Shown: positions 22,779 to 32,591, counted from the first letter of the stretch. The stretch: 64,000 nucleotides of DNA from Streptomyces echinatus (GCF_014203595.1 NZ_JACHJK010000007.1:186001-250000); one strand, 5' to 3'. The notes: generated by a model from the sequence alone, not told the origin. Made by a program: numbers and translations.

Positions 22779-24086
22779 TCAGCCCTTGTGCGGGTAGACC
22801 ACCAGGTACCGCTCGTTGCCCTCGGAGTGGGTGAAGACACCGACCCCGGCGAGGTCGGCGACCGGTACCTCCTGCCCTTCGGGCAGCGCCTTCGGGGTGC
22901 CCGAGGCCAGCGGGAGCTCGACGGGGGCCGTGGACCCGGTCAGGCTCTTGCCCTTCGTGAGCGAGGTGCCGTAGGCGGTGCCGTCGTCGGTGACGGCGTC
23001 GAAGCTCAGGGGTTTGGTGTCGTCGGTCTCCTCGAAGCAGTACCCCTTCTTCGACTCCAGGTCGAAGGCGAGGTGGTCGGAGACGAGGTAGCGGCCGTTC
23101 GGGGAGAGCGCGGAGTCGGGTGCCTCGGCGGACCCGATGAACGGCTTGGCGCACAGCGCGGACGCCTGGACCTGGCCGGTCCGGCTGTCGAGTACGGCCC
23201 ATACGTTCTGGCTGCCGCCGTATCTCTGCTCCCAGCGGGCGATGAGGTGCCCGCCGGTGCCCGGCCACACCATGCCGGTCGCGGGGTCGGCCCCGGCCGG
23301 CGCGATGCGGTCGTCGTCCCAGGAGCCGGGGACGCCGAACGCGCCCGCGCCCTCGTTGAGCACCACCGGGTCCCGGTCCGTCAGGGCGGCGATCTCGTTG
23401 CCGTAGGCGCACGAGGAGCAGCCGGGCGCCTTGAGGGAATCCGTGTCGTACCTGGTGGTCCGGCCCGTGGCCACGTCGAGGGCGACCATGCCCTTGTCGG
23501 TCACGGGTATCAGCAGCCGTTCCCCGCCGTCGGTCACGCGGCCCGTGCCGTAGTCGGTCGCCGGGACCTCGACGTGGTGGGCGGGCGCGACCGCGTCGCC
23601 CGAGCCGTCGGCGGTGTAGACGTCCACGGCGTACACCTGCTTCGCCTTGGACAGGGCGTCCTCGCCCTTCTCGCCCTGGGACCAGGTCACCAGGTACTCC
23701 TTGCCGCCGGCGGCGACGACGTACACGCCGGGGGCCTCGCCCTCGGCCAGGTCCCGGAACGGCTTGCCCGTCCAGCGCACCTCGCCGGTCACCGCGTCCC
23801 GTACGGTCACCCGGTAGCCGGTTCCCTCGCTGGTCATGGTGGCTATCGCGCCGGCCTTCGGCAGCACGGCGTACGTGCCGATCCGGTTCCCCGACAGCTG
23901 CCAGCCGTGCGAGGTGTCGTACCCGGCGGGCACGTCGAGCTTGAGCGTCGGCGCCGGTGCCGAGGTGTGGACGGAAGGTTTCTGGCCGCCACCGGAGGGC
24001 TTGTCCCCTCCCGATCCGCCACCACAGGCCGCGAGTGTTCCGACGGCGACGACGGCGACGGACGCCTTGCCCAGTACCGGCCTCAT
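22779..24086 (-). CDS. PQQ-like beta-propeller lipoprotein
   Basis: 435 aa. Signal with lipobox LAAC (Cys near residue 21), Gly/Ser linker, then repeated propeller blades with VTVRDAVTGEVRWTGKP, GMVALDVATGRTT and NVWAVLDSRTGQVQ. These AxDxxTGxxxW-like repeats are those of PQQ-like propellers that bind partners rather than the cofactor. Three to four cysteines (SSCAYG, ASALCAK, GYCFEE) may form disulfides. Anchored outside the membrane; function unknown, similar lipoproteins abound in Streptomyces. Confidence 0.85.
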   Translation of the reverse strand: MRPVLGKASVAVVAVGTLAACGGGSGGDKPSGGGQKPSVHTSAPAPTLKLDVPAGYDTSHGWQLSGNRIGTYAVLPKAGAIATMTSEGTGYRVTVRDAVTGEVRWTGKPFRDLAEGEAPGVYVVAAGGKEYLVTWSQGEKGEDALSKAKQVYAVDVYTADGSGDAVAPAHHVEVPATDYGTGRVTDGGERLLIPVTDKGMVALDVATGRTTRYDTDSLKAPGCSSCAYGNEIAALTDRDPVVLNEGAGAFGVPGSWDDDRIAPAGADPATGMVWPGTGGHLIARWEQRYGGSQNVWAVLDSRTGQVQASALCAKPFIGSAEAPDSALSPNGRYLVSDHLAFDLESKKGYCFEETDDTKPLSFDAVTDDGTAYGTSLTKGKSLTGSTAPVELPLASGTPKALPEGQEVPVADLAGVGVFTHSEGNERYLVVYPHKG

Positions 24087-24248
24087 GCACTGCCCTTTCC
24101 GTTCCGCGGGGGACAGCCCACGAGCCGAACCGCCTCCCCCGATGGCGCGATCTTGGTGGCCAGACTACCGCCGGCGTCATGACGGCGGCACTCCCCGGCA
24201 CAGCGCCGGGCACCACAACCGGGGTAATCGGCAATGGACTTGGGCCGG

Positions 24249-24275
24249 CCGGTGACCGGACGCTCCGGTCACCGG
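24249..24275 (-). terminator. Hairpin terminator after the C1 peptidase gene
   Basis: Arms CCGGTGACCGGA and TCCGGTCACCGG, perfect 12 bp with a 3-nt loop, 39 bp past the peptidase stop. Confidence 0.75.
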
Positions 24276-24313
24276 GCACGGCCGTACGTCACGGGCGGGG
24301 CCTGCCGGAGCCG

Positions 24314-25675
24314 TCAGTCGGCGAGGGCGCCCATGGGGTCCCAGGCGGGAAGGACGATCGGGGGCTGTTCGAGGGCGGCGGCCAGGTCGGCGGGGAGTGC
24401 GGAGCGGCGGACGGCGATCTCGAAGACGTGCTCGCCGAACCAGGAGTCGTTCATGGTCCAGAAGCCCTTGTCGGCCTTCTCGTCGCCCCAGCTGTTCTCC
24501 ACCCGCCAGCGGCGCGGGCTGCCGTCCACCACGTCGACGCCGGTGAACAGCATCGCGTGGGTCATCTGGGTGTCGTGGTGCAGCAGCCGGTCGGCCTTGT
24601 CCATGGTGAAGGGGGCGTCGTAGACGGCGGCGTAGTCGAACAGGCCGGCGTCCCAGACGCCGGCGTCCGCGCGCATCATCTTGGCCACGTCACAGCCGAA
24701 CCACACCGGCTCCCCGCCGACGATCGTGTCCATGGCCAGCCGCTTCAGCAGGTCCATGGGCACGTTCAGGTAGACCACCGGCGGAGCGTCCACGACGTTG
24801 CCCAGGTACTCGACGGTGAAGGTCCGGCCGACCGGACTCGACTCGCGCGGGTCGTGCACCAGGCAGACGTACTCGTCCAGCGGGAGCCGCACGTACGAGG
24901 CGGCGAACTCCGCCGGGGTGAGCCAGCCGTCCCGGTGGAACTCCTTGTCCTTGTCCTCCCACTGCCACAGGAACCGCCGCGGTGGCGTGCCGAGGTGGAT
25001 GCCGAGCACCCGGTGGACGGCGGCCAGCACCTCCCGCTTGTGCTGCCGCTGCGCGCCGGTCCCCTCGCCGGCCAGCCCCCGCAGATCGCGGGCGCCCTGG
25101 CGGAGCAGGGTCCGCAGGGCCCGGTTCATCGTCCTGGTCGAGGAGGAGCTGTCGGTCTCCGGCATCGCCGACTTCGGCACCAGGCCGTGCTTGGCGACCA
25201 GGGCCACGAACATGTTCCACTGGCCGCCGTCACCGATCGGGTCGGCCAGCAGATGCGCGACCGTGCGGTCGTCCACGTCCCGGTCCGAGGTGTCGATGAC
25301 CGCCTCGAGGAAGTGGTTCGCCCGCTCGAACTTGTCCCACCAGAGCAGATAGTTCTGGGAGAACTCGAAGTCCTTCACGCCCAGTTCGCGCGCGGCGCCG
25401 ACGCGGAGCAGATTGAGCCCGGCGAACATCCAGCAACGCCCGCTCTGCTTCTGGTCGGTGACCTTCCAGTCGTCCAGGTGGTGGGAGACCGAGTGGTCGA
25501 TGCCGGTGAGGATCCGGCGGTCGAGGGCGACGTCGTCCACGGAGGTCTGGGTGACGGCGTTCTGCATCAGCCGGTTCGCCGGACGGGCGGCGAACTCCTT
25601 CTCGAACGCCTCCAGTTGGTCGGAGGTGAGGCTGCGGTCCATGGGCGGGCGGGAGTCTTCGTTTCCGAAGGACAC
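24314..25675 (-). CDS. C1 family cysteine aminopeptidase, bleomycin hydrolase/PepC type
   Basis: 453 aa from GTG 25675, chosen because GGAGG lies 9 bp upstream; a longer frame to 25753 has none. Papain-fold catalytic elements: oxyanion Gln and nucleophile in DQKQSGRCWMFAG (Cys81), His in DTQMTHAMLFTG, Asn in VENSWGDEK. No signal peptide, so it is cytoplasmic, as for bleomycin hydrolases, which form hexameric cages that trim peptides from the N-terminus and inactivate bleomycin. The C-terminal end that self-plugs the active site in the family is altered in length. Stands alone. Confidence 0.92.
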   Translation of the reverse strand: MSFGNEDSRPPMDRSLTSDQLEAFEKEFAARPANRLMQNAVTQTSVDDVALDRRILTGIDHSVSHHLDDWKVTDQKQSGRCWMFAGLNLLRVGAARELGVKDFEFSQNYLLWWDKFERANHFLEAVIDTSDRDVDDRTVAHLLADPIGDGGQWNMFVALVAKHGLVPKSAMPETDSSSSTRTMNRALRTLLRQGARDLRGLAGEGTGAQRQHKREVLAAVHRVLGIHLGTPPRRFLWQWEDKDKEFHRDGWLTPAEFAASYVRLPLDEYVCLVHDPRESSPVGRTFTVEYLGNVVDAPPVVYLNVPMDLLKRLAMDTIVGGEPVWFGCDVAKMMRADAGVWDAGLFDYAAVYDAPFTMDKADRLLHHDTQMTHAMLFTGVDVVDGSPRRWRVENSWGDEKADKGFWTMNDSWFGEHVFEIAVRRSALPADLAAALEQPPIVLPAWDPMGALAD

Positions 25676-25784
25676 AGCGGTTTGCCTCCAGTTTCCCCGT
25701 AATTCCCGAGACGAGCGCTCCCTCACCGTCGCACGGCCGATCAGCCGAGTCAACGGAGCGGGAGCGCTCCGCGGGAGGCCGCGC

Positions 25785-27077
25785 TCAGCCCGTGAAGAAC
25801 CCCTTGTCCAGCGCGATGTCCCGCAGCTGGTCCATGCTCAGCTCGGGCCGGGGGCGGGTCACCGGGGCGCTCTCGGCGAAGGAGTTGACCTCGCGGGCCA
25901 GCACCCGGCGGCCGTCCGGGTACAGCACGTCCACCGACCACACCTGCGCCGAGCCGCCCTTCTCCGACGTGCCCCGGACCTTCTTGACCCGGGTGCCGTC
26001 GCCCAGCGTCGTGGCCGCGCAGTCACCGGAGACACCGGCGCAGCCCATGTGCCCGGCCAGGTCGTCGGTCCTGTCGAACTGCACGTCGACCTCGACCATG
26101 TTCTTTCCGTGGCCGTCGTCGTGCACCAGCTGGACCAGTCCGTCGGAGGCGTTCACGTCGGAGACGGTCCCGCCGTGGGGCAGGTGTGCCTTCAGCACCC
26201 GGGTCAGGCGTGCCCCGGGTGCGCGCTCGGCCGGGGTGGCGGGGGTTCCCTGCGGGGCGGGCAGCGCGGCGATCACCTTGTGCCAGGCGGGGCTGCGCAC
26301 GATCGAGGTCAGCTGGGCGACGGACAGCAGCGGGTCGGCTCCGCCGGACGACGCCTTCTCGCCGCCGCCGCCGAACTCCTGCACCGTCAGCTGGGCGCCG
26401 TCGGCGGTGGTGAGCACCACGTACCAGCGTTTCTGGCCGGAGTCGGCGTTGGGGTAGGTGAACGACTTGGTGGTGTCGAGCACCGCCCCGCCGGCGAGCT
26501 TCTGGGTGGTGCACGTGTCGTAGGGGCGCACCTCCACCGGCAAGCAGCCGCCGTCGCCCTGCTGGTCGCCGGGGATGCCCGGGTCCAGCCGGCCGACGGT
26601 GATGTCGATGCCGGAGGACCCCTCGGCGGTGGTGTAGGTGAGCTCGGCGGCGGCCCGGACACCGGATTCGCCTTCGTCGGTGCCCCTGCCGGAGGCATGG
26701 GAGACGGTGCCGCCCGGCGGCAGCAGGCTCCTGAGCGTGCGGACCATCTCGTCGCCGTCGACCGGCGCGGCCGCCCGGGAGGCCGGCTGGCCGGTCCGGC
26801 CCTGTGCGGCGGTCCGCAGCCGCTCGGGGGTGCCGTCGCCGTGGCCGCCGAGCGCGCCGGTGGCCAGCAGGCCGCCGCCCGCGGCGACCACGGCGAGGGC
26901 CGCGGCGGTGATCCGGGCCGCGGCGTACAGCCGCATCCGGCGGCCCTGCCCGACGGAACGCCGTACCAGGTCGGCGGAGTGGGGCGGGAACTCGCCGGTG
27001 GTGTGGTGCATGGCGCGGGCCACGCGGGTCTCGAACTCCTCGTCGGACGGTGCGCCGTACTCCTCGTCGAGGGGCAT
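25785..27077 (-). CDS. Membrane partner of SigE-type sigma factor, large exported domain
   Basis: 430 aa from ATG 27077 (RBS GGAGA). The first ~65 residues are cytoplasmic with FETRVARAMHHTTGEFPPHSADLV; a membrane segment follows (ARITAAALAVVAAGGGLLATG). The exported part contains two similar units (LRSLLPPGGTVS near 120 and LKAHLPHGGTVS near 310), each with a downstream Cys pair, suggesting an internal duplication. Encoded 59 bp after the sigma gene on the same strand; an anti-sigma or co-sensor role is inference. Confidence 0.8.
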   Translation of the reverse strand: MPLDEEYGAPSDEEFETRVARAMHHTTGEFPPHSADLVRRSVGQGRRMRLYAAARITAAALAVVAAGGGLLATGALGGHGDGTPERLRTAAQGRTGQPASRAAAPVDGDEMVRTLRSLLPPGGTVSHASGRGTDEGESGVRAAAELTYTTAEGSSGIDITVGRLDPGIPGDQQGDGGCLPVEVRPYDTCTTQKLAGGAVLDTTKSFTYPNADSGQKRWYVVLTTADGAQLTVQEFGGGGEKASSGGADPLLSVAQLTSIVRSPAWHKVIAALPAPQGTPATPAERAPGARLTRVLKAHLPHGGTVSDVNASDGLVQLVHDDGHGKNMVEVDVQFDRTDDLAGHMGCAGVSGDCAATTLGDGTRVKKVRGTSEKGGSAQVWSVDVLYPDGRRVLAREVNSFAESAPVTRPRPELSMDQLRDIALDKGFFTG

Positions 27078-27136
27078 GGTGGTTCTCCGTTCTTCTGGGA
27101 CCGGCCGCGGCGCGGAGCACCGCCGGGCCGCGGTCG

Positions 27137-27634
27137 TCATGCGGTCAGGTCGGCCAACTCGGCGCCGAGCAGAGTGCGCAGCCGTTGCAGGGCGCGCATG
27201 CTCCTGGTCCGCACGGCACCCGGCGACAGCTTCAGGGCGTGGGCGGTCTCCTCCACGGAGCGGTCCTCCCAGTAGCGCAGCACCAGCACGGCGCGGTCCT
27301 TGGCCGTCAGCTGTGCCAGGCCGTCCAGCAGGGCCATCCGCAGTTCCGCGTCCGGGGCCGGTCCCGCGGTGTCGGGCAGCCGGTCGCTGGGGCGCTCGGT
27401 GGAGCTGCGCCGGCGGCGCTGGGAGACGAAGGTGCGCACCAGCACGGTGTCGGCGTAGGCCACCGGGGATTCCGCGCGGTTGATGCGCCGCCAGGACCGG
27501 TACATCTTGGCCAGGGTCTCCTGCACCAGGTCCTCGGCGAGGTGCCAGTCGCCCGTGAGCAGACAGGCGGTCCGGAACAACGGCCCGCTGCGGGCGACTG
27601 CGAACTCCAGGTAGTCCGCGGGTGCTTCCCTCAC
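27137..27634 (-). CDS. SigE-family ECF sigma factor
   Basis: 165 aa from GTG 27634. Region 2: YLEFAVARSGPLFRTACLLTG and DWHLAEDLVQETLAKMYRSW; region 4: LTAKDRAVLVLRYWEDRSVEETA and SPGAVRTRSMRALQRLR. These match the SigE family, whose genes are usually followed by a membrane partner as here. Regulon unknown. Confidence 0.93.
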   Translation of the reverse strand: MREAPADYLEFAVARSGPLFRTACLLTGDWHLAEDLVQETLAKMYRSWRRINRAESPVAYADTVLVRTFVSQRRRRSSTERPSDRLPDTAGPAPDAELRMALLDGLAQLTAKDRAVLVLRYWEDRSVEETAHALKLSPGAVRTRSMRALQRLRTLLGAELADLTA

Positions 27635-27771
27635 CGTGTGTCCTCTCGTGGTCGGCGTCGTCCCTTACACGCGGTGGGGGTGCCGTCGCGTCACACTCCG
27701 GCGGCAGGGAATTCCCGGCGGCGGTCAGGATCCCGCATCTGGGCGACTTCCACGTACCGCTCCCGTCCTCA

Positions 27772-29232
27772 TCACGCTGCTCGCCGCTCCCGTCGGCGCC
27801 GTCGCCGCCCTCGTGGCCGGACGAGCGTCACGCCGACGGAGCCGGCCGCCTTCCGCGAGCCGGGGCGCGGGTAGGCGCTGATCGCGGCGGCCAGCAGGGC
27901 CGCCGCGAACGGCACCAGCAGCCCCGCCCGGATCCCGTCCACCCCCGCGGCGCGCGGGTCCGTGCGGGCGCCGACCGCGGTGACGGCGGCGAGGCCGAGT
28001 GCGGCGCCGGACTGGAAGGCGGTGTACAGGAGACCGCCCGCGAGTCCCTGCTCCTCCTCCGCGACACCCTCGGTGGCCACGATCGTGAGCGGACCGTAGG
28101 CCAGGGAGAAGGCCAGGCCGAGGGCGAGCAGGCCCGGGAACATCGCCGCGTAGGTCCAGTCCGCCGTCACCGGCAGGAACAGTCCGTAGGAGAGCGCGGC
28201 GAGGAGGAGCCCGCCGGTGATCACCCTGGCGTTGCCGAAGCGGTCGACCAGACGTGGGGTGAGGGTCGGCGAGAGGACCGCGTCCACGCCGGCGACCAGC
28301 ATCGCCAGGCTGGTCTGCAGCGCGGTCCAGCCGCGCAGTTCCTGGAGGTAGAGCACGACGAGGAACTGGAAGCCGAAGAATCCGGCGGCGAACAGCATCG
28401 CCGCCAGGTTCGCCCGCACCAGGGCACCGTCGCGGAGGACGCCCAGGCGTACGAGAGGTTCGGGGGAACGCCGTTCGACGAGCACGAAGGCCGCGAGGAA
28501 CGCCAGGCCGGCCAGCAGCGTGCCGGCGGTGAGGACGGCCGTGGTGTGGGCCGCGCGCTCGACCCCCAGCACGATCAGCACGAGTCCGGCGGTGACGGTG
28601 AGCGCTCCGGCCGCGTCGACGCGCCGGCCCGTCCGTTCGGGGCGCTCCGCCGGCGGGACGCAGACCAGGGCCGCGGCCAGGATGACGAGGGCGAGCACGA
28701 CCGGCGCGAAGAAGACCCACCGCCAGTGGACGGCGGTGAGCAGTCCGCCGGCGACCAGGCCGACGGTGAAGCCCGCCGCGGAGGTGCCCGAGTAGACGAG
28801 CAGGGCCCGGTTGCGCTCGGGACCCTCGGCGAAGCTCGTGGTGATGATCGACAGGCCCGCCGGGGTCATGAAGGCGGCGGCGACGCCCGTGACGAACCGG
28901 GCGAGGATCAGTGTCCACCCCCCGGTGGCGAGGCCGCCGAGCCCCGAGAACAGCACGAAGACGGTGAGCCACAGGACGAACATCCGCCGCCGCCCGAACA
29001 GGTCGGCCGCCCGGCCGCCGAGCAGCATGAAACCGCCGTAGCCGAGCACGTAGGCGCTCATGACCCATTGCAGTTCGCCCGTGGACATCCCGAGATCGGC
29101 GCGGATCGAGGGCAGGGCCACGTTGAGCATGGCCACATCGATGCCTTCGAGGAAGATCGCGCCGCACAGCACGAGCAGGACGCCCCCTGTGCGGGCGGGC
29201 GGCGCGCCCGGGGCGCGCGAGGTACTCACCAC
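27772..29232 (-). CDS. MFS drug transporter, DHA2 (EmrB/QacA) type, 14 segments
   Basis: 486 aa, start GTG 29232 with TAGGAG upstream. Motifs: IDVAMLNVALPSIRADL in segment 1 (motif D1), GGRAADLFGRRRMF in loop 2-3, and a segment-5 GxxxGPxxGG variant (SAAGFTVGLVAGGLL). Probably proton-driven export of a drug or dye-like compound. The C-terminus is very basic (PRGRRRRRRERRAA). Divergent from a LysR regulator, which likely controls it; a GCGAT-g-ATCGC dyad lies between them. Confidence 0.92.
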   Translation of the reverse strand: MVSTSRAPGAPPARTGGVLLVLCGAIFLEGIDVAMLNVALPSIRADLGMSTGELQWVMSAYVLGYGGFMLLGGRAADLFGRRRMFVLWLTVFVLFSGLGGLATGGWTLILARFVTGVAAAFMTPAGLSIITTSFAEGPERNRALLVYSGTSAAGFTVGLVAGGLLTAVHWRWVFFAPVVLALVILAAALVCVPPAERPERTGRRVDAAGALTVTAGLVLIVLGVERAAHTTAVLTAGTLLAGLAFLAAFVLVERRSPEPLVRLGVLRDGALVRANLAAMLFAAGFFGFQFLVVLYLQELRGWTALQTSLAMLVAGVDAVLSPTLTPRLVDRFGNARVITGGLLLAALSYGLFLPVTADWTYAAMFPGLLALGLAFSLAYGPLTIVATEGVAEEEQGLAGGLLYTAFQSGAALGLAAVTAVGARTDPRAAGVDGIRAGLLVPFAAALLAAAISAYPRPGSRKAAGSVGVTLVRPRGRRRRRRERRAA

Positions 29233-29304
29233 GATGAACTCCTACCGGAGCAAGGGGTGTTGTCGGTGGCTCAAGCCTTCGCCGACGCCCGGCCGGGAAC
29301 AACA

Positions 29305-29315
29305 GCGATGATCGC
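29305..29315. promoter_or_regulatory. Candidate LysR operator dyad
   Basis: GCGATGATCGC (5-bp arms around G) in the 149-bp divergent region between the DHA2 exporter and LysR genes. It lacks the exact T-N11-A form, so assignment to the LysR protein is tentative. Confidence 0.3.
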
Positions 29316-29381
29316 AACGTTCGTTCAGCCAGGCTTACCGATCGGTGCCGGATCCCTGTCCACACGGCCCCGGAGACCTGC

Positions 29382-30311
29382 GTGGACCACAACGAACTCC
29401 GCTGTTTCCTCGTGCTCGCCGAAGAACTGCACTTCGGCCGCACCGCCGCCCGGCTGCGTCTCTCCCGGGCCCGGGTGAGCCAGCTCGTCCAGCGGCTGGA
29501 ACGGCGCGTCGGAGCAGCCCTGTTCACGCGCACCAGCCGGCGGGTGGAGCTCACCGGTCTGGGCAGCCGTCTGCGCGACGAACTCGAACCGCACCACCGC
29601 GGCATCGAGGACGCCCTGGCGCGCGCCGCGGCCTCGGCGCGGGCCACGGAGGCCGTCCTGCACGTCGGCTTCTCCACGCCCCTGGCGGGCGAGCTGGTGA
29701 TGGGGGTCACCGAACGGCTGCGCGTCACCCGTCCGGGTCTCACCGTCGAGGTGTGCGAGGTGCCGCTGGCCGATCCGTTCGGGATGCTGCGCAACGGGGA
29801 CTTCGATCTCCAGCTGGCCGACTTCCCCGTGCGGGAGGGCGACCTCCTGCACGGGCCCACGCTCCTGACCGAGGGCCGGGTGCTCGCCGTCCCGGCGGGA
29901 CACCGCCTGGCCGGGCGGCCCGCGGTGACCTCCGAGGACCTGGCCGGTGTCGCGCTGCTGACCATCGAGGGCGAGGTCCCCGAGTACTGGCGGCGCCACC
30001 ACCTGCCCACCCGCACCCCCGGCGGCAGGCCGATCGGGCGGGGGCCGGCCGTCACCGGGCTGCAGGAGGCGCTGACCCTGGTGGCGGGCGGCCGGGGCGC
30101 CCTGCTGACGGCGGCCCACATCGCCCGGTACTACGGCCGGCCCGGGGTCGCCTACGTCCCGGTCGAGGAGGACGAGCCGCTGCGCTACCGCGTGACGTGG
30201 CGGCCCGGCGGCCCGGACGGGGCCGTACGGCTCTTCGGATCGCTGGCCCGTGAGGTCGCGCGGGACATGACCGCGTCCTCGCCGTCCCCGGGCGCGGCCC
30301 GGCCGGTGTGA
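29382..30311 (+). CDS. LysR-family transcriptional regulator
   Basis: 309 aa from GTG 29382. N-terminal winged helix-turn-helix: ELRCFLVLAEELHFGRTAARL, RLSRARVSQLVQRLERRVGAALF and RVELTGLG. The effector domain starts near residue 92 (VLHVGFSTPLAGELV). Divergent orientation to the DHA2 exporter suggests direct control of it. Effector unknown. Confidence 0.93.
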   Translation: MDHNELRCFLVLAEELHFGRTAARLRLSRARVSQLVQRLERRVGAALFTRTSRRVELTGLGSRLRDELEPHHRGIEDALARAAASARATEAVLHVGFSTPLAGELVMGVTERLRVTRPGLTVEVCEVPLADPFGMLRNGDFDLQLADFPVREGDLLHGPTLLTEGRVLAVPAGHRLAGRPAVTSEDLAGVALLTIEGEVPEYWRRHHLPTRTPGGRPIGRGPAVTGLQEALTLVAGGRGALLTAAHIARYYGRPGVAYVPVEEDEPLRYRVTWRPGGPDGAVRLFGSLAREVARDMTASSPSPGAARPV

Positions 30312-30478
30312 CCGCGGCCGCGCACCCCGCCCGGCTGCTCCGTCCGGGTGTATCCGTCATCCGTACGGCCGCGCGTCGGCCGCTCAGGGGGGCACAGGGC
30401 GGCCCTCGCGCGGCGAGGATGGCGGGTGACTCACGTCATGGCGTGAGCCGACGTCGAGCATCGGGAGACGGACGACTG

Positions 30479-32203
30479 GTGAGCATCCTCAACGAACCCC
30501 AGGGCGGTGCCGAGGCAGCTGAGGACTCGTACGAGAACGAGCTGCCGGTCAGGCGCAAACAGCCCGGCAACGTCGTGGTGAAGTGGCTGACCACCACCGA
30601 CCACAAGACCATCGGCACGCTGTACCTGTCGACGTCGTTCGCGTTCTTCCTGATCGGCGGGGTGATGGCGCTGATCATGCGCGCCGAGCTGGCCCGCCCC
30701 GGCATCCAGTTGATCTCGAACGAGCAGTACAACCAGATGTTCACGATGCACGGCACGATCATGCTGCTGATGTTCGCGACGCCGCTGTTCGCCGGCTTCA
30801 CGAACTGGATCATGCCGTTGCAGATCGGGGCGCCCGACGTGGCGTTCCCGCGGCTGAACATGTTCGCCTACTGGCTGTACCTGTTCGGCTCGACGATCGC
30901 GGTCGCCGGCTTCCTCACCCCGGACGGCGCGGCCGACTTCGGCTGGTTCGCCTACACCCCGCTGTCGGACGCCATCCGCACCCCGGGCCCCGGTGCCGAC
31001 ATGTGGATCATGGGTCTGGCCTTCTCCGGCTTCGGCACCATCCTCGGCGCGGTCAACTTCATCACCACGATCATCTGCATGCGCGCCCCGGGCATGACCA
31101 TGTTCCGCATGCCGATCTTCGTGTGGAACGTGCTGCTGACCGGTGTGCTGGTCCTGCTGGCCTTCCCGTGTCTCGCCGCGGCGCTGTTCGCGCTGGAGGC
31201 GGACCGGCAGTTCGGCGCCCATGTGTACGACCCGGCCAACGGCGGGCCCCTGCTCTGGCAGCACCTCTTCTGGTTCTTCGGCCATCCCGAGGTGTACATC
31301 ATCGCCCTGCCGTTCTTCGGCATCGTCACCGAGATCATCCCGGTGTTCTCCCGCAAGCCGATCTTCGGCTACATGGGCCTGGTCGCCGCGACCATCGCGA
31401 TCGCCGGCCTGTCCGTGACGGTGTGGGCCCACCACATGTACGTCACCGGCGGCGTGCTGCTGCCGTTCTTCTCCTTCATGACGTTCCTGATCGCCGTACC
31501 GACCGGCGTGAAGTTCTTCAACTGGATCGGCACGATGTGGAAGGGCTCGCTGTCCTTCGAGACACCGATGCTCTGGGCGGCCGGCTTCCTGGTGACGTTC
31601 CTCTTCGGCGGCCTGACCGGTGTCATCCTGGCCTCGCCGCCGCTGGACTTCCACGTCTCCGACTCGTACTTCGTGGTGGCCCACTTCCACTACGTGGTCT
31701 TCGGCACGGTCGTGTTCGCGATGTTCGCCGGATTCCACTTCTGGTGGCCCAAGTTCACGGGCAAGCTGCTGGACGAGCGCCTGGGCAAGATGACCTTCTG
31801 GACGCTGTTCGTCGGCTTCCACGGCACCTTCCTGGTCCAGCACTGGCTGGGCGCCGAGGGCATGCCCCGCCGGTACGCCGACTATCTGGCGACCGACGGC
31901 TTCACCGCCCTGAACACGATCTCGACGATCAGCTCCTTCCTGCTCGGCCTGTCGATGCTGCCGTTCCTCTACAACGTGTGGAAGACGGCCAAGTACGGCA
32001 AGCCGGTCGGCGTCGACGACCCGTGGGGCTACGGCCGCTCGCTGGAGTGGGCGACCTCCTGCCCGCCGCCCCGGCACAACTTCGTCACCCTGCCGCGGGT
32101 CCGCAGCGAGTCCCCGGCGTTCGACCTGCACCACCCGGACATCGCCCTGCAGGAGTTCGAGGCCCACGGATACCCGGCCACGACCGACCGAGGGCACGGG
32201 TGA
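30479..32203 (+). CDS. ctaD: Cytochrome c oxidase subunit I, orphan paralogue
   Basis: 574 aa from GTG 30479 (RBS GGGAG). Twelve membrane segments and all heme-copper ligands: low-spin heme His in MFTMHGTIMLLM, CuB His and cross-linked Tyr in WFFGHPEVYIIALP, the CuB pair in VWAHHMYVTGG, and heme a3/a His in VAHFHYVVFG. It is thus a competent aa3-type subunit I. Unlike the main respiratory locus, no ctaC, ctaE, ctaF or qcr genes flank it; instead a small membrane protein gene overlaps its stop (GTGA). It may be a condition-specific replacement subunit. Confidence 0.95.
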   Translation: MSILNEPQGGAEAAEDSYENELPVRRKQPGNVVVKWLTTTDHKTIGTLYLSTSFAFFLIGGVMALIMRAELARPGIQLISNEQYNQMFTMHGTIMLLMFATPLFAGFTNWIMPLQIGAPDVAFPRLNMFAYWLYLFGSTIAVAGFLTPDGAADFGWFAYTPLSDAIRTPGPGADMWIMGLAFSGFGTILGAVNFITTIICMRAPGMTMFRMPIFVWNVLLTGVLVLLAFPCLAAALFALEADRQFGAHVYDPANGGPLLWQHLFWFFGHPEVYIIALPFFGIVTEIIPVFSRKPIFGYMGLVAATIAIAGLSVTVWAHHMYVTGGVLLPFFSFMTFLIAVPTGVKFFNWIGTMWKGSLSFETPMLWAAGFLVTFLFGGLTGVILASPPLDFHVSDSYFVVAHFHYVVFGTVVFAMFAGFHFWWPKFTGKLLDERLGKMTFWTLFVGFHGTFLVQHWLGAEGMPRRYADYLATDGFTALNTISTISSFLLGLSMLPFLYNVWKTAKYGKPVGVDDPWGYGRSLEWATSCPPPRHNFVTLPRVRSESPAFDLHHPDIALQEFEAHGYPATTDRGHG

Positions 32204-32550
32204 GCGGTCCGCAACGGCAGGGAGCCGGCCCGGACGGCGACCTCGGCAACGAGGTGGAGGGCTACCTGCTGTGGCAGGCCAGGGTCGCCGAGGCCGAGCG
32301 GCGCGCGCGGGAGTTCTCCGGCACCCTGGACTGGCTGACGACGGCGCAGCGCGAGGAGATCGAGCGGCGCTACACCGCCGACAGTCTGCGGCGGGCCCGG
32401 GCGGACCTCGAACGGATCGCGGCCCGCTGCGCGTCGTTGCGCGCCGAGTACGAGCACCGCTACCAGGTGCTGCGGCGGCGCTGCGTGGGCGTGGCGCTCG
32501 CGGTGTGCGCCGGCTTCACCACCCTGGCCACGCTGCTGCTGACGTTCTGA
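32200..32550 (+). CDS. Small coiled-coil membrane protein coupled to ctaD
   Basis: 116 aa. GTG at 32200 overlaps the TGA of ctaD (GTGA), so it is translationally coupled. A cytoplasmic helical, charged region (ARVAEAERRAREFSGTLDWL, then REEIERRYTADSLRRARADLERIAARCASLRAEYEHR as a likely coiled coil; see residues 40-85) ends in a C-terminal membrane anchor (VGVALAVCAGFTTLATLLLTF). Not a recognised oxidase subunit. The tight coupling suggests an assembly or stability partner for this oxidase subunit. Confidence 0.75.
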   Translation: MSGPQRQGAGPDGDLGNEVEGYLLWQARVAEAERRAREFSGTLDWLTTAQREEIERRYTADSLRRARADLERIAARCASLRAEYEHRYQVLRRRCVGVALAVCAGFTTLATLLLTF

Positions 32551-32591
32551 CGTCCGCGTTCGCCGCGCGGCCCGGGCGGGCGGGCCGGCGG

